A stretch of DNA of 64,000 bases from Membranipora membranacea (lineage: Eukaryota > Bryozoa > Gymnolaemata > Cheilostomatida > Membraniporidae), in contig OU612065.1 in assembly GCA_914767715.1 (NCBI GenBank), positions 25,420,001-25,484,000 of the forward strand, in the 5' to 3' direction. The translations under genes and the position numbers were made by a program. Shown here piece after piece: positions 26,501 to 39,300 of the stretch. The notes under the pieces were generated by a model. It searched no databases and was not told the DNA's origin. It worked only from the letters and a program-made list of their open reading frames with translations. Every line of letters starts with the position of its first letter. Position 1 is the first letter of the stretch.

Positions 26501-29500
26501 AGGCTAGCGTGTCATTTGGTTAACCTTTTAGTTATGAAGCAAGCAATGAAAGTTAATTTTGTGCGGCATTAAAGATGTACTGTCTGCAAATAATATTTCA
26601 TTAAATCACAGCACAGAATCAATTAATACTGTGATTATATTATCTCTGTGTAGCACTGACGAGGCCGTGACATCGTATGCTGAGTTCACAGTATCTAAGA
26701 TCGGACAGAGACATTTAGATCCCGTCAGGAGAATATTATGTCTCACTGAGACTTGTCTGGTAGAGAGAGATCCAGCTACATATCACATAGTGACTCTCAA
26801 ACCACTCGCTGAGGTAACATTTATAAATTGTTTATAACATCCTTATAATATAAATATATATGGAAACCTCGATAAAAACACAACATAATAATAATACACT
26901 GCACTCAATAATATACACTCCAATGCTATGGTACACTATACATCCTTTGATAATACATTTTATATCACCAAGATTACTTTATATCATTTGTGATGACCCT
27001 CCCTGCCTGTTTTTACTGCTATTGGTTTAGTTGTTAAATTTGCTTGTTTGGTTTATATCAATGCACTCAACCTTGAATATTTCTTTGCCCTTTTGCTCTT
27101 TGCATGTTAGTATGTATAAATACATGTATGTGACTGTCAAAGCAATGCCATCAAATTACTATTATGTCACATGTGGTGGTATGCTGTATGTATGCTCCTC
27201 ATTTCAGATATTCTCGATAGTAAGAGATGAAAAGAACCCTCAGTTGTTCAGTATAGAATATGTAAAGGGTGCTATCAGGACATATACCAGTACTGAGAGG
27301 GATTCCCTCATAGCCTCTGTTCTGGATGGTGTGAGAGCGTCTGGTAACAGGGACGTCTGTGTAAAAATGAGTTTCACTGATAGAGGAAAAAGGCTAGGTC
27401 AGTAGTCTGGTGTAGAAGTTGGTGGGTCATGCAGATATCATTATAATTATTTATTGGGTGCCAAGGTCAATGTTATCAATGTGACAGAAAACGTCAAGCC
27501 GATCGTTGAATTCTCTCACATACTACAATGCTACGGTCCCAAATTTGCAAAAATATACAGGGTCACATCCATGACATTTATTACCAAATAATTCAGGTTA
27601 TTCTCCGACAGTCATATTGGTAATTTCTGAATGACATTTTTTATTATCACTTGATGGTTTTCCTTTCTGTCCACACTGACATTGAGACTGCACTATTATC
27701 ATGTGATCGGCGTTAGAGTCAGTTTAGTATGAGTACCTAACTTGTACCCGCCCCTAATTATTAAAATTTAACTCCGGTCATCAAACCGAATTCCTTGTGA
27801 TGGTACTCATGCTATGAATTAGTTCACTCTCTATCGATCAGAGATATACATGTAATAGTGTATCACGTCATCAGTGTGGATTTAGATAGTTTTTCTGTTG
27901 TCTGTCTGTAGGTCCATTCACTAAAGCTGTAGACGAGGAGGTGGAGAGTCAGCACCTGAGATTTATACAAGCTCCGCCCAGTAATATGAACTTTCCTAAA
28001 GCTGTTATTAGATTTAACTGTAATATCTCCTACAGTGGACTCTTACACGCTGTTACGGCTGAGGTGAGTCACACTTTGTCTTCATGGTCCAAATTTCATT
28101 CAACAATTAGAAGCATACATGCAATTTGCAATCCGGGACTGATTGAGAGACTCCATATTTGTGGAGACACTAGGGCCCTATGAGGAGTTTTGGCAAACAC
28201 CATGATTGTATAGAAATGAGTTTCCGCACTTCCCCTATTTCTAATTCTACCTTTACCATTATGATTGGTGTACCTAGGCTGGTATTTATTCTGTCAAAAT
28301 TATGGATTTAAAAAGTTTAACAAAAAAAAACTTACAATTTAAAAAGTAAGGGACCAGCTAGACTAGAAAGCCCACTGTCTCAATTTCCTGTCAAAAGGCA
28401 CCAGCATTAGTGAGCTGCCTACAATATGTGCTGGCTCTTTTTGGCTGTTTGGACATTGTATTCGTTTTGCTAAAAAGCATAATCTTTTTTACTCCAGGGT
28501 TTGTTCTCAGAGAATAAGGAGAAGCTGATAAATGGAACACTAGCAGCTCTGATAGCTAAAGAAGGAGATCAGATGACCATCCCTAATGATGAGCTGGAGA
28601 TGCAGTTCCATGCCCTGAGAAGACTGGTCGCCTCAAAAGCTGGATTTGCTGCATTCACCAAACTGGCTGGGTATGTTGGTACTTATTATTGTGCCGTCAT
28701 AATTCTTCTTTTCAAACCTTTCCAATGGTAAGCATTACTGTTTATCATAAACACATAAATGGTATTTAAATGTTTATGCCAGAAGCTAGTTTCGATAAAG
28801 TCGCAGCATTTCTCTCCAAAGTTCAGTTACATGTAAAACACCCAGCATATTTTTTTTTGTCATATGATTCAGCACAGTATGAGAAAATCAACTTCTTACG
28901 CAAAAACTTCATCATCTTACTGTAGACTTCGACCTTCATGCCCTCTTGCAAGGACAATCTTAGCCTGTCTTAGCAAGCTTTGTTCAGTGTCCCCCCCCCC
29001 CACCGAACAAAGCTTGTAAAGACAGGCTAGGACAATGTATACTTATATGTATATTTATACATTATTCAAGGCTATATTATATTCATCAATGTATATAATG
29101 CCATATTTTATTTTACAGTATGAGGGAAAAACTGGGTATGAAGGTTGTGAAAGCTCTAAAGAGACAGAATGATGGGGTGACTCATGCTGCCATAGATATG
29201 CTCAATGCTCTGATGGTTCCCATGCATGATAACTATGATCTACGTCAGGAACAACTCAACAAATCCTCTCTTCTATCGAGCAAAAAGTTCTTAGACAATC
29301 TCCTACTGAGGTTTACAAATAATGCTGTGAGTATTACTGATGGATTGGTTTTTAGCAAATGGAAACAAACAACATCATCCAAACGTAAATGTGTTCACAA
29401 TTATTTTGATAGTTATCTGCTCTCTCAGATGACTACTCTTAAAGTAGAAGCTCAAAATCATTTTATTGAAGATTTATGGTTATTGTAATTAAAAATTGTA

Positions 29501-32500
29501 AGACAATGTCGTGCATATTTTTCCATTATTGTAGAGTCGTCAGCCAGGTCAGTCCAGTACCCTTTCATAATCATCCACAAAATATCATTACTTAGCTTTT
29601 AGATATGACTTGATGCATGTGTTGACGCAACTAGATCTTCTACAAGAGCTTCTCGTCTCAACTTGCTGTGTCTTATCTCACTTCATATTATTTTACAGAC
29701 ACATGGTACAGGTGCTCTTATTATCAGCTCACTGTTAGATTTTATGACGTTCGCGTTGTGTGCTCCATACAGTGAGACCACACAGGGAGACTACTTTGAT
29801 ACTTTCCTAGAGATGATAGCAGATCAGGGCAGACCCCTCTTCAAACTTTTCCAGGTATTATGCAAATCTATGTGAAAATTTATTATTATTCCCTTTGTGT
29901 GATGGTAAAGCCAAATGTAGGGTTTACATTTATGTTTGAATGTTAGATAATATACAATGTGTTAACATTGCGCAGATACCATACAAAAGTATTGGCAAAG
30001 GCAGGATTATCTTATTTACATGGTTTATGTGAAAGTTTCAAATTGAGATTTATCCCTCCTTATGTACAGGTCTTGACACCCTTATAGCATAGGCCACGTC
30101 ATACACCCCATCTCATTTGGTTGTGCACTCACATGGCATACCTTGAAGTATTTCTAGTCTTGCTCCGCAGAAATTTCCAGTAATTTAACCTGGCCCTCAA
30201 GGATCCATGGCCTTGATCTCAGAACATTTCTGACTGCAAATAAGTTTATATATCGTGCTCTCTTGATCCCATAGCATCCATCAATGGCTATCGTCAAAGG
30301 AGCTGGACTGGTTATGAAAGCTATTATTGAGGAGGGTGATGCAGAAGTAGCAGCGAGGATGCAGGAGCTGGCATTAGCTGAAGGTGCTCTACCACGACAC
30401 CTGCTTACATCTATGTTCACTAACAGTAATGACAGCAGGGCTCTCACCAATCGACAGCTGAGCCGGCATCTTGTTGGATTATGGGTAACAGGTCATCCTA
30501 CCGCTATGTCACTTCTTAAAAGATGTATGGTAAGTTGGAAAGCCATCATTTCATCAGGGTCTCTTTGTTGTCTAGTACACAACTTGGCGGCGGACACAAA
30601 TTTTTAGTTTTGAGGAGCAACATCCTTTTTTTTCACACTTTTTATGGGGTATGATTGCTTTCCTCTTAGGCATATTGACCATTAGGTTGTGAGTACGTTG
30701 TTTCTTTCTGTACTGCCTGCAAACACACAGTAGACCTCCTGTATTTACAGGTCCTGATCCGAACAGACCTAGCAAGGATGAATGGCTTGTTCGTTGTCAG
30801 TTTTTTCAGAAATATTTGCGGAATAGTGTACACTAGCATATGTCAACTGTATATCCTTTTACAGCCCAGTGGTTTGCTGTCATACCTCGACTCGTCAGAT
30901 CAGGTACCTGAGAAGGAGAGAGACAGACTACACAACAGAGATAACGTCAAACTGGCATCTGAAGCCTTCAACAGGAACAGGAAAAATCCTCAGTGGAGAT
31001 TAATAGAGAAACAACTAGAGAATGTGCTCATTCACTGGAGAGCTCGGATAGGCATGGAGAAAAAGCAGGTAAATTTATATATTTTCATATTTAATTCATT
31101 ATTCTATTTTAGGTCTCCCTCTAGGGTATAGACAGTTTTCTGACTTCTGATTTAGGCCTCAATTCGGAGTTGTCCTCTTCTCCAGTTTGGTACTTTTAAC
31201 CCACGCCGCATAGGAAAAACGTGCTGAAAAGAGGGTTATCTTGAAAACCGCTTATAATAGGATGAAGACTATTTTTGATTCAGAAGCTGCAACATTGAAA
31301 ACTCATATGGACATAGTTTGGGAAAAAATTTTAGTATTTGGATAGTCATAGTCATAGAATTTTCTGCCTATTTTGCGGACCATTTGGCAGAATTTTTCAC
31401 GAGTTTCATCACTAAAATTAAGATGTGTCAAAATTCAAGCTTCTGATGATTTTGAAACCCTGTCTCGCAGGGTTTTCAATGGTGCAGACTCAGAATCAAA
31501 AATCATTTTTATCCTTACATAAGCGGTTTTCAAGATAACCCTCTTTCAGCAGGTTTTTCCTATGCGGCCTGGGTTAAAAGTACCAAACTGGAGAGAGGAC
31601 AACTCCGAATTGAGGCATAAATAAGGGCTCAGAAAACTGTCTATTGAATTGTAATAGAATTTACATTTTCAGTTTAGCGTAGACAAAATCGACATGTCAG
31701 ACTGCAGTATTCTAAGATTTTTACTCCTCTTTGCAAATAAATTTCTTCATATCTCAACCGATTATCGCTAAATTAACACCAATGTACCAAGTCTGATTAA
31801 GATCATGATGGTGTTACATAAACATAGAGTATGTCTGAACTACAAGGGATTAAAAGTATAAAACTTTTACAGAAGGATGAAAAGCCAATAGTACTGAGGA
31901 AGCGAAGGGAGAGAGTCAAAAGTGAAGCAAACTGGGCTCTATTCTACTATCACTTTAGTGTAGATCACGCTAAGCCTAATCTCCTCTGGAATTACAAGGT
32001 GGGTGTGCTGTTTATTTTTTTCTTCAATTATATAGCAATGATAGATGTGTCCTCCTGTCAAAACTATTATGAAAAATTGTTAATCGATATCAGTATAAAG
32101 TTGTTTCTGAACATTGTTCTTGGGATTGTCCATATGTCCCCTATTAGGAGTTGTCCCATTATTATTGCCAAGGGCCTAACTCCTGCACTGCCTAATTTTA
32201 TAGGGTTTTCAGTCTCAGCAGGGAGGGTTGTCTCAGTCATTCATTTTTACATTCCAGACTCGAGAAGAACTGAAGGAATGCCTAGAAGCAGAGATTCGTG
32301 CTTTCAATGTAGACCGAGAACTCACTGCCACGATGACTATAGCCTGGAATCATCAAGAGTTTGAAGTGCCATATAACTGTCTTTCAGATGAGATCAAAAT
32401 AGGTGAGGATAGCCTATTTTCCCGTTTTCCGTTTCAAAAAAGGTAGACCAGTCTTCAATTGAGAAGCTCTCTATCCTTAATAAATGGAGAATTTTGGAAA

Positions 32501-35500
32501 TTGATGTGCCCTTCAACACTCATGAACAGGCTTCGGATTATTGCTTTCATGACATTTTCACAGTCCGCTCAGGCTCTATGTCAATGTCACTTAGGAAAAG
32601 GCAACTCCAAATAATTAAACTGCACCGCTAGTTTCATATATATCATGGTAAATTGCTGTTTTGGTCCAGACAGTCTACCATAGTTGTATAATAAGCGTTG
32701 AGCCAAACATGGAGCTGTTGCGGAGCAAGTTCATCTATAAATTTCCACATTCGCTGAAGTAAACACAGTGAAATATACAAATTGCCATGGAATCAACCAT
32801 TTTTGATATAATGATCCCTTACTTTGGCTTATAGGTGAGGGAACTGGCTTTGATCAGTTTATAAAGTTTTGAGAAAATCCAAGGACCCTGTGTCTCTACC
32901 TTGAAAAATACCCAAACTCCCATTCCCTGCATTATGATGTCACAGGCTCCCGGATGTGCAATACAAGAAACAAGTACTTCTGGGAGACTGTGACATTGTT
33001 ATGCAGAGAATGAGAGTTACCTTCCCTTATGGAATGTACTCTTTCCACCATCAATTATTCATGCCATGTAGACCATGGAATTTTTTTACCATGCAAATGT
33101 GACACAACTTTATGATGAGTAACTGCCTGATTATAACACGCATTGGTCTTTGGGTAGTCTTTAACTGTGAATATCTCAAACCTTTACAGGTGATTACTAT
33201 CTGCGCCTGCTGCTGGAGGAGGATGATAGTGAGAGTAGTGAGGAGACTTCAGCTATCAAACGGTCCTATGAGTTCTTCAATGACCTCTACCACAGATTCC
33301 TGCTTACTCCTAAGATTGAGATGAAATGTATGTGTCTGCAGGCTATGACTATCGTCTATGGCAGGTGCTTCGAAGAGATCGGTGCTTTCAATGATACCAA
33401 ATATATAGTTGGTATGCTAGAAAGGGTAAGCTCACTGTCATGATCACAAATAAGATTGAATATGTGAATTTTTGTGAATAATATCCAAGATATTTATATG
33501 TATCTTGCTGCGTTCTGATTAATGCATACATATTGTATTGGTTTGATTTGTCTCAACAAAATGTCCTATGGTTTAATAAAATCATACCACTCTGGTAAAT
33601 TAATTTATTTTTTCCTGATACAGAGCACTGATAAGCTGGAGAGAGACAGGCTGTTACACTTCCTCAACAAGCTTATACAGAACAAGGTATGCCTGAAATC
33701 TATCCAAGTAGAAGTCACCACAAAATTAACATGAAATCCACCATGCAATGTAAAATATTGTAATACATGTTTTATTGGAATACACAAACCTAGCTAAGTT
33801 CTTTAGTCATGGTTTAAGACGACATTTTTCTGTTAAATAACCAGACAATGATGCAGAGAGAGAAATGCTGTAGGTATTAGACCCTTGTATGCTCGGATCT
33901 CCAATTTTGGGCTAGCAGGTTGTTAAAATGTTGATGGTTGATGACTTACTGTTATGTTGCCTATTACAGAAAAATGTGAAGGAGGTGATGGATGCTAATG
34001 GTATAAGAGTATTGGTAGACATGTTACCTTTAGCACATTTACACACAACTAGAGCCATGGTTCCTCTACAGACTAACGTTATCGAGGCCTCGGCGGGTAT
34101 GAAGAGAGAAAGTGAGAAGGAGTGGTACTATGGTAATAAGGACAAGGAGAGACTTGGACCATTCGGACTAGATGAGGTTAGTACCAATGCGATAAAATGT
34201 TAAACTCTCTCACAAAGTTTGGAGGAACAATTTTTCAGGTCGTGACTTTGTCATGAGTAAACTTTAGAGAATAAAGTATTAGCTGACTACAGAAAGTGCG
34301 TTGATTGCTGTTGGGCCTGCAAGAAGGAATATAAAACTGGAACCAGCTGATGAAATCCAGTGTGTTTTTTTCGCACTTGAGTGTGTTAAGCCTTGTGTGT
34401 TTTGCTTACTTGGAATGTTCAAAACCTAGATGATAATTCATGAGCCCTTCTTGATTGTTCTTATTCAGCCTTGCTTATTACCTACAGTAGTACCAACATG
34501 CTTCTCTCCATGGTGTTTCACTCATGAGCAAACGGGTCAATCACCTTCTTACTTTCACATTATGTCCATGAATGTTTCAATGACATATTGTACAGTTTCA
34601 AGGACGGATGCGCATAAATTCCTGAGATATAGCCATAAAAAAAACGCTCCTCCCTATTTTGTTTATGTGTATGTATTGATGGCTCCCTGCAGATGTCTAG
34701 TCTAATGAAAGTATTGGCTGTTGTGTTGTGATAATAGCTTTCATGGTAGTGATTGTGATAGCTTAGGAAATTAATCTTGTGCCTTTCTACCATTGAATTC
34801 CATATCTGGAATAGCATCATTAGCTTTCTTTTGCAAAACAAAGGGCTTGCAAAAATAGCCAGTCCCTAGTAGCAATCTAGAAATGCCCTAATCATCGACA
34901 CTGTAGGGGTATAATTACTGTTTGCAATTTTGTAAACAAGACAATTTCTCAGGCTAATTATTCATGCTACTAGGGACAGCCAATCAGATAACAGTCAGAT
35001 GGGTCCCTGTGTTTAGTGTCCTAACCGTATAACGCTATGATACTATTTCCATTCTAAGAGAAGAATCTAATTCAGTGCTTTCTACAAACTTCATGAATTT
35101 CCAAGGACAACATTTATCTGTGAATTGCTAAAGTTATAATTTATTTATTATTATCCCCACTGTGAAATTCAGCTGATGTAATCTGATAAAGTATTGTATG
35201 TATGTAGGCCTATGTATGTATGTAATCTGATAAAGTATTGTATCATGTAACCATGCACAATAAATGTTAAGATGGCTATATACCCACAAAACATTGCGCC
35301 GATTGCGCCATCTCACCATCTTGAGGAGATGGCGCCATCGCGCCATCTCACCATCTCATGATGGTGAGATGGCGCTAACCGATTGCGCCATCTCCTCAAG
35401 ATGGTGAGATGGCGCAATCGGTTAGCGCCATCTCACCATCATGAGATGGTGAGATGGCGCGATGGCGCAATCGGTTAGCGCGCTTGCTATTCACTGCCAG

Positions 35501-36332
35501 GCGATTAGTGCCGCAGGAGTTGTGGGTTCGAGCCCCACTGGGGGAGCTTTCATTGTTGAATGTTCCAGCCCCCAGCACCCTCGGGTGTATACCTCTCCCT
35601 AACCATGCACAATAAATGTTCATATATATCCACAAAACATATTGTATTCAAGACTTTCTAAAGATACTGTCTAGAAATACTTCAGGCACATGATCTCACG
35701 AGAAAAGAAACTGCGGTATGATAGGGCTTACACCTTTCTGAGCTATCGTGTTGCTCAGGTTGAGGAAGTAAAATTTGTGTGTTAGGCAAACGGATTGGGG
35801 TATTATGTCTAGGCCTAGGGTGTTCACGCTGAACATCTCATAGCATTGAAGTTTTTGATTAGGTTGACATGACCCGGAAGTTCACTAAATCATTGCTGCA
35901 TCTTCATTATGGGCTAGATTTACGCCGCTCTTACAAGGCATACCATTTCTTTCAGTGGCAAATTCATTCACAACGCCAAGGAGCAGCCAACATGGTTAAA
36001 CAAGCAACTCCCTCTATAGTGTCTGGAGACAACATCTTCAAATCTCCTTACCATTTAGGATTGACCATTTTGATGCATTCATTTGCTTTGTTCAACTCAA
36101 CAACATACCCCCTGACTTATGGCTAACTCCTATACCATCTATGTTTTTTATAGATGTCCGATCTGTACAAGGAAGGTTCAATACATGCCAAAACTCGGTG
36201 CTGGGCTCAAGGTATGGATGGTTGGCGGCCGCTGTACACCATCCCGCAGTTAAAGTGGTGCCTACTCGCTAGCTCTCAGTCTATAATGAATGAAACAGAT
36301 ATGGCCATACTGATTCTCAACATGCTCAACAG
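23521..36332 (+). CDS. DNAJC13: DNAJC13 exons 1-21
   Basis: Exons: 23521-23606, 23909-23984, 24246-24395, 24563-24604, 24940-25083, 25633-25686, 26143-26285, 26654-26813, 27208-27397, 27912-28063, 28498-28670, 29119-29326, 29699-29854, 30275-30529, 30865-31068, 31873-31998, 32258-32402, 33190-33425, 33624-33686, 33970-34176, 36154-36332. All have GT donors and AG acceptors with compatible phases. Conserved words include [64 protein letters not shown] and [14 protein letters not shown]. Exons 20 and 21 carry the GYF_2-like segment. Introns contain only transposons and simple sequence; the 1,977-base intron 34177-36153 holds three repeat features listed separately. Confidence 0.93.
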
Positions 36333-39300
36333 GTATGTGGGGTATTGAAGACTGCTATCGAATTTGTACCATTCTTCATCACTGTTTTTGTTAGGATGAA
36401 AATAATTTGTTTATCTTTGTCCGCTTAATGACTACAATAGTCAGGTGCTAACTTTCTTTGGTCACGGCAAACTGTTCAACAATGGTAGACATTTTGAAGT
36501 TTGATCTTGGTGTTCGGATCGTAAATGTTGACCAAAACCTGCCGACCCCTAGCACCGAACTCACATCTCAGTACTTGGTTGAGTTGAGTATCAAAAAGAA
36601 AATTGGTCCTAACTTCAACTCACATCCAATCTCAGTCTGTGCGATCCTCTCACTCAATGTCACATAACAGTAGATAAGATACCACGACAATGCTATATCA
36701 ATGTGGGCTAGTGCTGTCCTAATCATGCAAAAGTATGAGCCATGAGCATAAACAGCAACATATTTATTGTTTGGGCCTCTCTTATATGCAATCATGGATC
36801 AGGAAAGCAAATCATATAATAGGTATCTGATAACAAGAAATAGAAAATATGTAGTGCTCAATGCACTGCATACACTACAACATGCTCACACATTCCTCTT
36901 ATGAAACACTAGTGACTAGATATTCTACTAAATAGTCTACTGCTGAATAAATTTGCATAATTTACATGAATGTAAAAGGCATGTGACTGTAAGAAATCTC
37001 CAGGAAGTCAGATATTTGTTTTTTGCTCAGTGCTCAGTCAAATGCAGTTGCCTTGATTTATTGCCTACTGCGTTTGATTTAGATGGGAATTTCCTTGACT
37101 CATAATTACCATTCAAGATTACTTCGATAGTGTGCCAATGGTGTCATATTAAAATAATGTTATAATACATGCGGGGCCTGCTCGATGCGCTCATTTCATA
37201 TTGATCTGCTCAAACGTTAACAATGAAGAGTGATATTAAAAAGGACAACTCTGAAGGTGCGGAAAGCGTAACAGGGTGGCCTATCAACTATGGCTTGTAA
37301 GTAGATTACCATTACTATTACTAATTACTCTTTTCTGCTAGACAATCTGGTGTGTTTTACTGTTTGTATTCTGACTTCGCAGATATATTAGGTTTTCTAC
37401 CTGTCTGATTTGAACAAGATTGTCTACTTTGATCATGAGCGCAACAACATTAGCTTAGGTGCAATGGAATTGGATATCTTCAATTCTTGAGGTTGATTAA
37501 TTCAAGAAGATTGCAGACCATTTGTGGTCATGCATACTGGGACTGTCGCATCAGTGATACCTTACCTCTCTATTTCAGCATGTTTAACCTCATGGCCATA
37601 GTGGAATACCTTCGCCTGCTAAGAGCTTTCCATAAGAATTACAAGCCACGAGTATGGCGAATAATCACTCGACTACACATGTGCGGCAGAAAGTACAAAG
37701 TGCTACAGTTACTACACCGTCAGGGGATGTTTAGCAAATTTGAGAAAATTATGGACTGTAACCTAGCAATTCAGATTCTGCGAGGTCTGACTGTGGATCA
37801 AAAAATTGAAGTGCTCTGTTATTTTGATAGTAACAACCACACAATTTTACACTGGTGTGTCTCAAAAGACCCAAGAGCTGATACAATATCAAGAATATTT
37901 CAGCAGGTTCCAGCGGATGTTTGCGTGAAAATACTTAAAAGGCTAGGATCGGGTAAATATCTCAAACCTGGAAATCTCAATTGTATCTCAGCTGAAGAAG
38001 CCATGATCTGCTGCGCTGTTTTAAATGTGGATAAACTGGACAATGCAAGTGACAGTGATAGATTTAAGAGGAAGGAAACAATTGAGAATTTGTTGTTGAA
38101 CATTCTAAGGAGTGCGTATTGTTCAACAAGTCCAGCACGCTTGCTCCTATCACGCTCGCGCTCATCGCGCCCACCAATAATCAAAGACTGCATCGATGGC
38201 CTGATTGATAATCTGTTGTTGATAACCAATCGTTTAAAGCTGCTATCAATAAACCATATACTTCAAGCGGAATTATGCAAATATCAACTCTGGGACAATC
38301 ATTTATCACACAAGCTCTACAAAGTGTATGACTCCCGCTATCCTATCCCGATACCTCAAAAGAAACTAAAAATGATTGCATTCATAGCATACAACACCGA
38401 ATGTGGTGTGCACAAACGGAGTGATGCAGGGGCAGAGTTTGTCAAACTGTACGAAGCATTGCGCCTATCAGGTTTTACTATGATGCCTGTGCTCATAAAC
38501 TGGACAGCAGCAAAATTCAAAACTGAACTGCAGAAATGTATCGAGAAAGTCAAAGACCAATGCTCCGTGTTTCTTCTCTCTGTTATGTCACACGGCAGTG
38601 AAGGTGTTGTGCATGATTTTCACAATGAGCCTCTCTATATAGAAAATGACATTCATCACATTCTCTCAGGGAGCTCTACTACTGCTGCAGGATTTCACTT
38701 ACTTACACCCAAGGTAAGCTTTTTTTACAAAAGAATCAATACCAGATATATGTGCTTTTGAATTTTGATAACGCTTGAAGAAGAAAAAGGCTCAAGGGTT
38801 CATAGACTTGAGAACTTTGTTTTCGTTCCATCATAGAAGTTGTTATCTCCTCTTCTAAATTAGCCTGTCTCGGCTTTTCCTATACCATTTAATTAGTGTT
38901 ATCAAGAAAGTATCTACTTGATCACAAGATGTGACAATCCTTAATCGAAATAGCTCGACATCGAGTTGACAAGCTTTGTCTCCCCTCCCCTCCCCTCCCC
39001 CACCGAACAAAGCTTGTCAAGTCAGGCTACTTCTAAATCTTCTCCTCGATTCGTACCGTTGTCCCTCTCAATTGCTGAAAGGCCCCAAATCGATAGATTG
39101 GACAGTTTCCATCTTAGCATTACAATATCATATGGGATTTTGAATGGAAGGTTGATAAAACTTTTTTTTTATTGTTGTAGGTAGTACTATTGCAAGCATG
39201 CCAAGGCGTTATGGAGCCAAGATCATCTTCTTCATCTCCCCAATTACCTCACACCACTGAGCAACATCTGAGTGTGTCTGCCTCATGTCATATTGTGAGG

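Noticed and set aside
35295-35460. CRISPR-like repeats
   Set aside because: Units alternate in orientation, have no unique spacers and lie in an animal intron next to a SINE.
35461-35545. Functional tRNA gene
   Set aside because: A and B boxes are present, but the acceptor stem does not pair and the sequence continues into a SINE body shared with another locus.
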